DNA of 64,000 nt from an uncultured Cohaesibacter sp. (GTDB lineage Bacteria; Pseudomonadota; Alphaproteobacteria; Rhizobiales; Cohaesibacteraceae). The stretch is taken from positions 4,089,501 through 4,153,500 of the forward strand of contig NZ_OY761553.1 of the NCBI RefSeq assembly GCF_963664735.1, in the 5' to 3' direction. This document shows, piece after piece, positions 43,798-54,900 of this stretch; within the stretch, counting starts at the first letter, position 1; the number at the start of each line of letters is the position of its first letter. The notes below the pieces were generated by a model. The model saw nothing but the letters and a program-made list of their open reading frames with translations. It made no database searches and was not told where the DNA came from. The position numbers were made by a program, and so were the translations under genes.

Positions 43798-45912
43798 ATG
43801 AGCAAGGCGAATAAACGACGCAGCCTGCTTTGGCTAGATAAATTTATAAGATATTGCCTTTTGGTGTTTCTCTTTGTGTTGGCGCTTGATCGAGCCACTC
43901 CATTCTGCATGGCGCAGACCGGCAGTGTGAATGATGCTCTGTCAGTTTCGGCTCCATTGGACGTGCCTTCGAATCTTTTATCCTTAAGTTTAACGGGACA
44001 TTTTTCTTATCTCAAGGATCCGAACCAGCGCTTTTCCATCGAAGATGTGGCGTTTGGTGAGCCTTCCAATCGCTTTATTCCCATTAAAAAAAATCTGGCC
44101 ATGCGGTTTACGCCTGATGCCATATGGCTGAAACTGTCCTTTAAGAGAGACGTGGCGTGGCCGAAAAATCCCTTTCTAAACTTGCTGCCGGTCTATCTGC
44201 GAGATGTCAGGATCTTTGTTCCCAAAGTTCGCAATCCTGTGAGCGCTGAAGATTTTGAGATGTTTCAAAGGGGAAGCGGATATCCTGACGCTTTTCCAAG
44301 TCGCGTTCAGGTTTCCCATGTGGTGCCATTGAATTTTCCTGCCGATAGTGCGCTGGTAACTGTTTATATTAGGGCGGTTACGCATGGAACAATGGGGCTT
44401 CGAGGATGGTTGTCCTCAGAATCCGGCATAATGGATCTCGTTCAGACTCGGCTTGTGAGTGCCGTTGTGTTGGTCACGTTATCATTCGGGTCTGCACTGC
44501 TTAGCCTGATCTATTGGATCTATTCTCGCCGCCTTTATTTTTTGCACATGTCCTTTATGTTTTTGGCTGACTGCCTTTATGTTTGCACAACCAGCGGCAT
44601 CGTTTTGTTTGGGGCGCTTGGTTTCAGCGGCGAATTCAATCGCATCATAATCTCGGAGTCTCTGCTTCTTCTGATTTTTGCAAACATGCTATTTGTTCGG
44701 GAGAATTTGAGGAGTCACCGCAGAGGGGCATTTCTGGGGTGGTTCATAAAAGGCTGTATGTGGTTTTGTGGTCTTGCGATTGTTGCGGATCTGTTCGGAA
44801 TTTACCGTTTCTTTGTGGTGCCTTTGCTGCTTGTGAGCCTGTTTCTTTTGGCTGTCTTTGTGGTTTCTGGCATTCTTCACGGTCAGGCCCGCAAAAAGCC
44901 CGGTGTCTTTGCTGCTTTTCTTGCCGGTTTAGTCAAGTTTTCTTCAGCTGGCATCTCTATCGCTTGGAGCCTTGGAGGTGCCGAGACGGATGGTTTGTTT
45001 GAATATTCCTATTGGATTGCCGTTGCCTTGTTTACTCCACTCATGGCGTTTTCGATTATGCAGAAGGCTCGTTCGATTGATCGTATTCGGCAGGAGACAA
45101 CATCTCTGCGCATTGCCAGAAGAGCGGAGCGAGCCGCTCGCGATCTTGTGAAAATTCGAACCTCAGAGCTTGAGGCTGCTAAGGAGATGGCGGAACTCGC
45201 ATTGGTGGCCGAGCAGGAGGGGCAAGCCGAGCAGTTACGCTTTATAGATGTCGTAAGACATCAGTACCAGACGCCGCTGTCTGTCATTCGAACGAGTTTG
45301 GCGTCTCTGCGACACGCGTTGCCAAAAATGAATGATGCCAATCGGCTAAGAATGAACCGGATAGATTCTGCGGTTACGGATTTGGTCCAGCTCTTGGATT
45401 CGTCCCTTCAGAAAAGCCGTATGCGTGGCACCGAGCTTATTCCCGATGCGCAGCCTGTTGCTCTTGAGGCATTCTTAGAAGAGATAATTGAGCATAATGA
45501 GACGCTTCATGCCGGGCGAAAATTTGTCTTGGAATGGGAAGGTTCAATTCTGCAAAGGAACGCTGTGTTGGACAGTGCAATGGTGGGGATGGCGCTTCAG
45601 AATCTAATCGACAACTCCGTTAAATTTTCTTCAGCAGATACGATTGTCAAACTGAAATGTAGCATAAACGATGCGATGTTTATCGTCTCGGTCGAGGACG
45701 ATGGTATTGGCATTCCTTGCGAAGAAATCAGATCGGTTGGAAAGAGATTTTTTAGGGCCTCCAATGCAGGTGGCGTCGCCGGAACAGGATTGGGCCTTCA
45801 TATTGTAAAATCCGTCGCGATTGCTCACGATGGGGACTTTGAAATAGCAAATAAACCCGCCGGGGGTGTTGTAGCATCTCTTTCTCTCAGGCTTACCAGT
45901 CAGGTTCAATAG
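43798..45912 (+). CDS. 7TMR-DISM sensor histidine kinase
   Basis: A 704-residue membrane sensor. A signal-anchor (about 16-36) is followed by a periplasmic 7TMR-DISMED2-type sugar-binding-like domain (about 60-205, with RFTPDAIWLKLSF), seven membrane helices (about 217-415), a coiled linker, and the kinase core. The phosphorylated histidine is in FIDVVRHQYQTPLSVIRTSL (about 489); N box LQNLIDNSVKFS, G1 VEDDGIGIP and G2 GTGLGLHIVK are all intact. DISM sensors are thought to bind carbohydrates or other small external ligands. Its partner is the divergent OmpR-type regulator. Confidence 0.92.
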   Translation: MSKANKRRSLLWLDKFIRYCLLVFLFVLALDRATPFCMAQTGSVNDALSVSAPLDVPSNLLSLSLTGHFSYLKDPNQRFSIEDVAFGEPSNRFIPIKKNLAMRFTPDAIWLKLSFKRDVAWPKNPFLNLLPVYLRDVRIFVPKVRNPVSAEDFEMFQRGSGYPDAFPSRVQVSHVVPLNFPADSALVTVYIRAVTHGTMGLRGWLSSESGIMDLVQTRLVSAVVLVTLSFGSALLSLIYWIYSRRLYFLHMSFMFLADCLYVCTTSGIVLFGALGFSGEFNRIIISESLLLLIFANMLFVRENLRSHRRGAFLGWFIKGCMWFCGLAIVADLFGIYRFFVVPLLLVSLFLLAVFVVSGILHGQARKKPGVFAAFLAGLVKFSSAGISIAWSLGGAETDGLFEYSYWIAVALFTPLMAFSIMQKARSIDRIRQETTSLRIARRAERAARDLVKIRTSELEAAKEMAELALVAEQEGQAEQLRFIDVVRHQYQTPLSVIRTSLASLRHALPKMNDANRLRMNRIDSAVTDLVQLLDSSLQKSRMRGTELIPDAQPVALEAFLEEIIEHNETLHAGRKFVLEWEGSILQRNAVLDSAMVGMALQNLIDNSVKFSSADTIVKLKCSINDAMFIVSVEDDGIGIPCEEIRSVGKRFFRASNAGGVAGTGLGLHIVKSVAIAHDGDFEIANKPAGGVVASLSLRLTSQVQ

Positions 45913-46483
45913 GATCCTGAGGCAAGTCGGTTCCGTGTTTTGCCAAAAATCGCGTCAAGATTCCAGGTTGATGAAATTGATTGTAAATACTAAAAATTGA
46001 ATTTGCGACTAGTGTTTTTCTTATGATTGCACTTTATAATTGTGCTTGTTCATTGTAAGATATCTAACAAAAATAGTAAGAATTCATTTTTTGCTGTAAG
46101 ATGTTTTTCGAATTATTATTAGTCGACATAATTTTATAGCTTTATTCTTTAGATCTCATATTTGTTCCAGATAAATATTTGTTTGCTAATAGTAAAAAAT
46201 ATTCTGTTCAGTTTTTGTTAACTAATTTTAATTAGTTCTAAATTGAACTTGTGTGTCCGAAATTTGGAATGCTTCCCTAATATTAGATCTCATTCCGAGG
46301 CCATTTGGCGCAGCTCACGTTGTTGCGTTGTGCTCGCTTGGCGAAACCAGTCCAATTCGTTTGGCTCTGAGTGTGTTTAAAGCTGATGGGCCATCCGCTT
46401 GAGTTAGGTAAGCAACGTTGCGGCACACTTGTTACCGTATAGCCCAATTCGGGTTTTAGCTTTGGCTTTGAACGAGTGAAATA
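45913..46483 (+). other. Long AT-rich region upstream of the secretion locus
   Basis: About 570 bases, strikingly AT-rich compared with the genes on either side, without a credible gene. It holds the promoter of the TolC-like/HlyD-like/giant-protein operon. An 18-base perfect palindrome (46220-46237) is listed separately. The AT-richness would suit binding by a silencer or a regulator. Confidence 0.5.
46220..46237. promoter_or_regulatory. Perfect 18-base palindrome
   Basis: AACTAATTTTAATTAGTT reads AACTAATT-TT-AATTAGTT on each strand. It lies about 245 bases before the TolC-like gene in AT-rich DNA, so chance is possible, but its perfection makes it a candidate regulator site. Confidence 0.3.
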
Positions 46484-47998
46484 ATGCAAGCGTTAGATAA
46501 AATCCTCTGCATCGAATCGGTTGTGCGCAGATCGGCTGTGCTGTTGGCTATGCTTCCTCTGGCTGGGTGCATGGTTGCATCCTACGGAGATGCGTCTGAT
46601 GTTAAATTGGCGAAATTGCGTGCTCAGGGGGTGTCGGCCAGTGTGGAGCAGAGCATCCAACAAAGGGCTGAGAAGGCGTTGAGTTCAACTGCAATAAAAC
46701 GCAAAATCAAACGTCAAGCAGAGTTGCAGAACAAAGATGCCGAACGAACCCTCACTTTGGAGGATTTGCTTAAAAGCACATTGGAGCGGAACACCGCCAT
46801 CGCATCCGCTGCAAACAATATCGATCGTTCCAGTGCCCAGCACATGAATTCAATTTTGGGGTATCTGCCGCAAATTTCCGCAGCCTACACATATGAATAT
46901 CTTGATGAAAAGGTTGTGAGTTCTGACAATGCTGTATATCAGCTTGGGGAGGCGAAATATCCCGTCAAAACGGGAAGCGTCACCATTGAGCAACCTCTTT
47001 GGGATCTGTCCCGAATCTATGCCATCAGATATGCCGATACGACGAGTCGAAAGTCAGAAGTGGATTATCTAGCGGCAATTGCCGAGGCAAGCCACAAGGT
47101 GTTCGGTACATATTTGGTAGCGGTGCAGTCCAAGTTGCGTATGCAGTCGCTGCAGAAGCGGCAGCGCTTTATCAATCGGCAGATTACAGGTCAGTTTGTT
47201 CTTGATACCAATGGATTGGGCGACGAGGGGGCTTTGGCTTCACTGCGTGGCAACAAGGCTGATCTTCACGCAGAGGAAACTCTCGAGGCAGCCACCTTTG
47301 AGCAGGCACTCGCCGAGTTGGCCCGACTATCGGGAACGGTCGTGAGTGATGTCCAGGATATCAAATTCCCCAAAGGGTTTGAGGGGATCGAGGACGGCTT
47401 GGATCTTGACGAGGCGGTCGCTGATGCTCTCAGGCACAATCCCAGAATGCTGTCCTCAGCTCTTCAGGTTACTGCGGCCGAACAGCGGTATCGTCAGGCT
47501 GTGGCCAGCGATTTTTCTCCGGTGTTGAGCGGTTATCTGACGTTCGAGGATGAAAACCGAACTGCAAGTCGTTTTGGTGGTGGCTCGCACACACAGGATG
47601 CGACCCTCGGGGTTAAATTGTCCGTTCCCATTTTCAATGCCAGCGGTTCAGGCTATTCCAATGCTGTTCTGGTGCAAGACGCGGAAAGTGCGGCTATTGA
47701 TCATCATGCATTGGCGCGAGAGCTGGAGACGCAATTGCGCGCCACATATGCCCGTATGCGCGCATTGACCAAGTCGCTGCGCAGCCTCAACCATGTTGTT
47801 GTGCAGAATGATCGTGCTTATCGCAATGAACGCAACAAGCTGAACAACGGGCAGTCTGTTGATCTGGCTGTTGCAACACGGGAATTGTCTCTCAATAAAG
47901 CTATAGAGCGCCGGAATTATTATCAGATTGAGTATCTGAAATCCTGGGGGCAGCTTCAGTATCTGCTGGGTAAGAACTTGCTGGATCCGGAGTTCTAG
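46484..47998 (+). CDS. TolC-family outer-membrane efflux lipoprotein
   Basis: A 504-residue protein. The N terminus has a lipobox (LPLAGC, cysteine near residue 29), so it is predicted to be lipid-anchored; TolC itself is not, while OprM-type relatives are. A charged helical stretch precedes the outer-membrane efflux repeats (about 85-300 and 305-500): TLEDLLKSTLERNTAIASAA ... ILGYLPQISAAYTYEYLDE, and DEAVADALRHNPRMLSSALQ ... LRATYARMRALTKSLRSLN. It forms the outer-membrane channel of a tripartite exporter. Two bases separate it from the HlyD-like adaptor, and the giant RTX-type protein follows, so it is probably that protein's exit channel. Confidence 0.85.
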   Translation: MQALDKILCIESVVRRSAVLLAMLPLAGCMVASYGDASDVKLAKLRAQGVSASVEQSIQQRAEKALSSTAIKRKIKRQAELQNKDAERTLTLEDLLKSTLERNTAIASAANNIDRSSAQHMNSILGYLPQISAAYTYEYLDEKVVSSDNAVYQLGEAKYPVKTGSVTIEQPLWDLSRIYAIRYADTTSRKSEVDYLAAIAEASHKVFGTYLVAVQSKLRMQSLQKRQRFINRQITGQFVLDTNGLGDEGALASLRGNKADLHAEETLEAATFEQALAELARLSGTVVSDVQDIKFPKGFEGIEDGLDLDEAVADALRHNPRMLSSALQVTAAEQRYRQAVASDFSPVLSGYLTFEDENRTASRFGGGSHTQDATLGVKLSVPIFNASGSGYSNAVLVQDAESAAIDHHALARELETQLRATYARMRALTKSLRSLNHVVVQNDRAYRNERNKLNNGQSVDLAVATRELSLNKAIERRNYYQIEYLKSWGQLQYLLGKNLLDPEF

Positions 47999-48000
47999 CG

Positions 48001-48846
48001 ATGGCATTTTCAATGCGAACCATGCTTGCCTTTGCATTTTTGATCGCTTCGCACCAGACATATGCGCAAGGTCTGTCTCCCCTGACTGAATTTGGTGTCG
48101 GGGGTGGAATGCTGGATGGCGTTAACTGCACGGTTAAGCCCATCCAGACGGTGGAACTGAGCTCCCAAATCAGGGGGCTTGTCGCTGACGTCATGGTGCG
48201 TCCCGGCGCACATGTCAAAAAAGGCGATCCGCTAGTAGGGCTCGATGTGGACATAGCGAAGGCAGATATGCTGCTGTCTAAAACCAGATCTGAGTCTGAT
48301 GCGATGTTGAAGGCGGCTGTTATCAAGCGGGATGCGTTGGTAAAGAAGGAAGCGCGCTTGGCAAAGGCTGTTGAGCAAAAGGCGGTTTCTCTGTCCGACT
48401 ATGAAGAGGCGGCTCTCGAGCTGGCTTTGGCGGAGAACGATATTCTTCGTGAAAACCAGTCTCTGGATATCGCCCGCATCGACTATCAAAAGGCGAAACT
48501 TCTCGTTGAGAAATCGGTGATCAAAAGTCCTGTTGATGGTGTGATCGGAGAAGAACTCGTCGCGCCGGGTGAAGCTGTCAGTGATGGTCCATTGGCGACT
48601 ATTTTTGTCATTGATCCCCTTCTGGTCGAGGCTTTCGTGCCGGTTCAGTTGCTCAGTAAATATGCAAAGCAAGCTGACTATTCGATTCGGATAGATGGTG
48701 ATGGCCCTCAAGGGGTGCCCGTCCAGCTTGATCACATTTCCCAAATGGCAGACCTAACGTCGAACACGGTGTCTATGTTTTTTACACTGTCCGATTCCAA
48801 GGTGCTGCCTGGCAGCAAGTGTATTTTGCTGCCGCCTAGAAGCTGA
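48001..48846 (+). CDS. Exported HlyD/RND-type membrane-fusion adaptor
   Basis: A 281-residue periplasmic adaptor with a signal peptide (MAFSMRTMLAFAFLIASHQT ... YAQ, about 1-23), a split lipoyl/biotinyl-like domain (PIQTVELSSQIRGLVADVMV ... VKSPVDGVIGEELVAPGEAV), a helical hairpin between the two halves (about 95-165), and a beta-barrel end. It is short compared with HlyD (about 480) and lacks an inner-membrane helix beyond the signal peptide, thus more like RND-type adaptors. It links inner- and outer-membrane parts of an exporter. It is in an operon with the TolC-like lipoprotein. Confidence 0.82.
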   Translation: MAFSMRTMLAFAFLIASHQTYAQGLSPLTEFGVGGGMLDGVNCTVKPIQTVELSSQIRGLVADVMVRPGAHVKKGDPLVGLDVDIAKADMLLSKTRSESDAMLKAAVIKRDALVKKEARLAKAVEQKAVSLSDYEEAALELALAENDILRENQSLDIARIDYQKAKLLVEKSVIKSPVDGVIGEELVAPGEAVSDGPLATIFVIDPLLVEAFVPVQLLSKYAKQADYSIRIDGDGPQGVPVQLDHISQMADLTSNTVSMFFTLSDSKVLPGSKCILLPPRS

Positions 48847-48983
48847 TCTGCGCCTTTTGGAGAAACGGTCTTTGTAAGCGGCCGTGTCTTGAGGCGCTGA
48901 CAGATGCTGTGCGTTTAGTTTTGTAACAAACTGGTCCGATGACAATGACCAGCTATGTTGCTCATAGTTGAAGGCTTTTGAAT

Positions 48984-51900
48984 ATGAAACAGGGTGCTCG
49001 GAATTTGCGTGATATCACTCCAGTTGAACCGCTGGATATGAGTGCAGCTGATTTTAAAGCAAGTCAGGACTTGCCGCTTCTGCTTGAACCCAGAGTCATG
49101 CTTGATGCCAATCTGGAATGGGACTTGAGTGCAGCCAGTTCCATCACAGATGCAATTTCCGGCTTTGCGGATGCCTTCTCCGAACAGTTTGATGATATTT
49201 CAGATTTCCTCGAAAGCTTTGAAACTCAGGTCAGTGACGCCGCCAGCCTTATCGATAGCCTGACGGGTGGGGCGAGCGACTCGTCTGTGTCTGATGAGTT
49301 GACGGATTTGACAAGCGCGATCGGTCGCATTCAGGACGCGATTTCAGAGTTGCAGTCTGGAACCCAAAGTGCGATCGACAGTCTCATTGACGCAGGAACC
49401 ACTGCGACAAGCGCTCTGACTGTTTCATTGGAAAACGTGCCGGTGGATGGGGAGGATGTGATTGTCTTCTCCGATGATGATGGCGATGCCTCTACGGTCA
49501 ATGTAACGATTGACCTATCTTCAGTCTCCGCTGACATTGATGCTCTGTTTGCCGATTTGCTCGGAGAGTCTTCCTTCTCTCAGAATTTGTCGATTGAAAC
49601 GGCAGCTTCCGGCTCGATCACTTTCACTTTTGGTACGACAGTGGAAACGAGCGGCAGCTCCATTACTTCGATTGGTCTGACGATCGATGATTTTTCGTTC
49701 CCGGATCTGTTTGAATTCGGTGGTACAATCAGCGTCGGCGAGGACCTCAGTCTGAATTTGGGGCTTGTTGATCTGACGGTTTCGGATATCGAACTTGCCA
49801 CCATGCGTCTGGCAGTCACGTCCAGCGACCTTGACCTTGGCTTTAGCTACAGTGTGAGCGGGAGTTCCCTGACATCCGCATTCGATTCAAGTGATTTGCC
49901 AACGGTCGAAGCGCAGATCCAGGAAATCGGGGCGAGCGGATTTGAGACCATCACGTCTGGCACAAGCTATGATTTGTTGAGCCTTAGTGCGACAGGATCG
50001 ATCAATATCGAGGATGTTGATTACAGTTATTCGACTAGCTTCACTCTGTCTTCAGTTCTTGATACGGGAACGGGGCATTCCAGTCTTTCTGACTTCTTGA
50101 GCAATGCGTCTCTCGATCTGGATATTGATTTGGCCGATAGTGGGCTGGACGCTGGCGTTGCCGAAACAATCGAGAATGCGATTGAGGCGTTGACTGTTAT
50201 CGGTTCAGACGAGTTGTTGGCTTATTTCAATGACATCGGAGAATCCATCGAGAGTATTCTGACTGACTCTCTGTTCGACATCGACATCCCGCTCACCGAT
50301 CTTAGCATCAGTGAAATTCTTGACGACTTGAGTAGCGCGCTCTCGTCTTTAGCTGAAGAATTCCAGATTGCGGCGGACACGCTCGGTTTTGGTACAGACG
50401 ATGCAAGCATTGATATGTATCAGGCAGTGACCAGTTTTGAGAGTGGCGAAATTACCAGTGACATTCTGAATGCTCTGGCCAACTATAGCACGCTCACGCT
50501 CTCAGTTATTGATTTGTCCGGAGAGATACAGACTGAAACTGTAACGCTTTCCGCAGATCTTCTCGATACGAATTTGACCGTTGAAGAGCGGCTTGCGGAA
50601 CTTGCTTCCCTGCTGACGAGCCAGTTAAGTGGCTACAGTCTGGCAGTCTCTGTTGCTGCGACAGGCACAGCATTGACCGTGACGGCGAGCAAGTATGAAG
50701 AGGACGGTAAAGAAGGATATGCCGGATTTGCCATCACTTCTGCCGAGACAACCGGTGGCGAGACGGATGATGATTTTGGTCTTGAAGATCTGGGCTTTGA
50801 TGAAGATGACATGGTTAGTGTTTCCGGTGTCATCGATGCGGACAGCTCCGCCGAGGAAGCCATATTGGTCTTTGGCGACGCTGTTCTCTCCGCTACAACG
50901 GGGGATATTGATCTTGAAGATCTGAGCGGCGTTACATCGCTTCGCTATGTGGTCACCGTGAATGAAGTGGACCAGTATGTCGATATTCACTCCGATGATG
51001 GATGGTCCAGTGTTGCAGATCTGGTTACGGACCTGAATTCCGCTTTGAGCGACATGGGGCTAGGTGTCGCTGCAAGTGAGAGCGACGGCGCGATTTCTTT
51101 CACACTCGATGCATCAGAAGAGCGCAGTGTTTCGATCTCGGTTGATGCGACCCAACTCGTGCGGGCGCAGACCCTTGATGAATTGAAAAGCTGGGTCGTC
51201 TCGGAACTGAACGAGACGTTGCAAGGGGTAAGTCTGGAATTGACTACTGATGGAGAACTGGTATTCGACTTCTCCGATCTTTCGGTTTCCCTAGACTATG
51301 ATGAAGACGACGCGATCAGTTTCGACGCCAGTGACATTGGGCTCGATTTCCTCACTGGATTGGATCTCTCTGCTACCCTGACCGCAAGTCTGGCCGCGAC
51401 CTTGAATGGTGCCATCGGTATCGATCTGGCTGGGCTGGTTGAGGGGCTCATGGCTGATGATGGTTCAACAGCTCTTGAGGCCAGCGTCACCAATGATGGT
51501 GATCTTGCCGATCTGATGGAAGAAAACATCTTCTTTGAAGATGTGGGCGTGAGCGTGGATATTTACGCGACAGCCAGCGAGATTGCTGGTTCCGCAGATG
51601 TCGGGTTGGTCAGTGTCGAAATCGGATCGAATGATGCTTCATCAAACTTCCTGGTGTTCGATGCCCAGTTCGATATGGAACTGGTGGGTACAGATAGCGA
51701 TGGCGTTTATAGTGAGCGTGTCATGCTGGACACCGTGCTCGACGCCTTGATGTCCACGATTGACAACTCCGGTGAAGAGGCTGAACTCATCGATGCTGCG
51801 GGTGTCTCTTCACTTATTGGTCGGATGGATCTGGTCGGAGGCATCGTAACCGATGGTGCGGGGCGTGGTATCACTTCAGCCGATGAAACTGTCAGTTCGA

Positions 51901-54900
51901 TTGCAGATGTACAGGTTGTTGATCTGGATAGTTACGAAGGTGATCAGGATGTTCTGGCGGAACTGCTCGTGCAGCTCGGTGATATTTCCATCGATGTGGT
52001 GGGGATTGAGGGTATCAACGAAGACCTGATTGAAGGTATCAGTTTTACGGTTTCGGATTTGCTCTCTCTTACGGATAGTGCAGAAGTTGCCTTGATCAGC
52101 AGCAATGATGATGCGCTGGAAGCTATCACGGCACTTACCGAGCTGGACGACGCCGACATTCTGGATTCGCTGGTGGCGATCGCCAACATGCTCGAGATTG
52201 TGTCCGATGCTCTTTCTGAGAAATTGCCATTTCTTGACGAAGAAATTCCCATTCTCAATTTCTCCGTTCTGGATGCAATCAGCTTCTCGGCAGATTTCCT
52301 CGATGCGCTCAACGAGCTGCAGGATGATCCGCAGAGCGGTCTGGATGTTCTTGAGGGATATCTTGAAGATGTCTTCGGGGATGATACCGTTGAGATCGAG
52401 TGGGATGCGGACAATCAGACGATCAATTTCGAATTGTCCTTCTCTTTCCTTGAAGATTATAGCGAAAGCCTGAATTTCAATTTTGATCTCGATGGTATTC
52501 TGGGGGATGCTCTTGACGACATTCTGGGTGATTATCTTACAGGGATCGTTACGTCTCTGGTCGATGTGAGTGGTGATGCCGCTCTGGTGTTTGACCCTCT
52601 GCTGACTTTCACTTTTGCTTTTGGTATTGATTTGAGCAGCACGCTCGGCAGCGGCACCAACACGGCAACCCGCAGCACCAAACTGAGCGAATTAAGCTCT
52701 GTTTCTACGGTCAACCTCAACCCGAATGGTGGCAAGGAATTCAAGATCATCTGGGAGAATGAAGATAGCGGAGAGACAAGCAGTCTGCAGTTCGATGCCG
52801 ATGATTATGAAACGTTGGGCGAACTCGTGGATGCGCTCAACGAAGCGGTGCAGAACGCTTTTGGTCATTCTGTTTCTGTTACCTTCGATGAGAGCACCGG
52901 TCAGGTCTCACTCGTCGACAGCAACGCTTCCCAGACCGACAACACCGGTGTTCTGGCGCTGTTCAACGCCGAGACTCTGGAAAGCGCCGATGTCGATGGC
53001 AGCCAGACCATCGCCCTTTCTAGTAGCATCTCCGACTATGCTGCTGAATATGCCTTCACGCTGACAATCAATGGCGAAGATGTTGATATTTCCATTGATG
53101 CCGAGGATGGGCGTACGCAAGAAGAATTTGTTTCGGCTTTGAATTCCGCGCTTGCCAGCGCAACGGTTGCGCGCAACGCTCTTGGTTCCAGCGCCGTGAC
53201 AGGCACCACGGTCAGTGTGAATATGCTGGTTGGTTTCGAGATTTCTGACGGAAAGATCAATCTGGTGGCCACCAACTATGCTGAAGCATCGGGTTATGAT
53301 GCGATCAGCTTTAGCGTGGGCGCGGCGGACATCTCTGACGCTATCTCTTTCACGATCGTCGAATATGGCGGCTCGAACATTGCCTCTCTCTTGGGGCTTG
53401 AGGTTGATACCACACTGGATGGTGCAGGAACCGCAGGTGAGGTCCTCTATGAGGATCAAGAGATCGGTGCGCCGAGGATTTTCCTTGATACCGAGAAAAC
53501 TGGTATTGAATTCACATTCACTGCTGGGGGCGAAGATCTAAGCCTCGGCCTCGCTCTAGGGCCAATCGAAGTTTCCGTTGTCGATGGCTATGTCCTGATC
53601 AACGCCGGGGATGGCAGCGGGGATGCGGCCAGCCTTTCCATTTCGATTGCGGATATCGATGGCGATGAATATGACGGACAGCTTGATCTATCCTCGCTTG
53701 CAGACATGGATTCCTATGCTGACTTGTTTGACGTTGATGTACAGATCGGTATCGACATCAATCTGCCTCTGAGCGACTCGATCGGGTTGTTCGATTCCGA
53801 TGAAAACTATCTGTCATGGGATGCCGAACTCATGACGTTTGATGGCGTCGACTTTGAGGGCGTTCTGGTTGACTTGTCAAACGGTGTGGATCTGGATCTG
53901 CCAACCTTTGAGTTGAAGCTTCCCGATCTGACCGAGTATTTCTCCAGTCTCAACATTCTCGAACTACTCAACAATCCGACCCTCATTCTGGAGGGGTTGG
54001 ACATGATATTTGGTCAGGTTCAGTCGTTCATTGAAGATTATCTCGGTGATATCGATTTGCCGATAATTGGTGATGCTTTAGGGGATTCTGCGACCCTGTT
54101 TGAGCAATTGCGCTATTATGTAATTGATGTGGCGCTGGAATATGCTTCAACTCCGCTTGAGGATGGCAGCACACCGACGACCGTGGACCTTTTGACGGGC
54201 TTCATCAATGACACCTTGAACTCGCTCTTCGGCACTGACGACATGACCTATATTCAGGCTTATCTGAATACGGATGGGTCAACCTCGGAAAGTTATATTT
54301 ACGGCGTGTTGAATTTCTCGGCGACGCTGTTCAGCGAATATATCGACATTGATTTTGATCTGGGCATTCCTGGGCTGAACCTTGAAGTGGAGGAGGGTTC
54401 TCAGGTTCTTCTCGAAATCGCCTATAGCGTGAATATCGGTTTCGGTTATGACAAGAACGGGTTCTTCTTGCTCAACGACACGGATGATGCTGAAATCTCG
54501 CTTGATTTTGTGGTCGATGCAGGATCCTTCGAAGGATCTATGTCCATCCTTAACATTTTGGGTGTGTCTGCGACCGCAGTGACTACGGATGAAGACGGCA
54601 ATGTGATTGAAGGGGAAGACGGGACTGCCAAGGTGACGGCTTCTCTGGAAGCTGATCTGTTCGGGGATCAGGGAGTAACAATCGAGGACCCTGATGAGCA
54701 GGGAGAAAACGACGCAGTCACCAAGACTGCAGCCTATCGTGACTTCTCCGGTGTGACATCGACGGACGCTGCGGGCGAAGTGTTGGAGTTCGAGACGGTG
54801 ATTTACCTATCCCAACTCGACACATCCCAAATGATCAGTTTCGATTTTGTTGCAGAATTTGATATCCAGATCTCGCTTGAAGCGAATGTCTTTGATCCGA

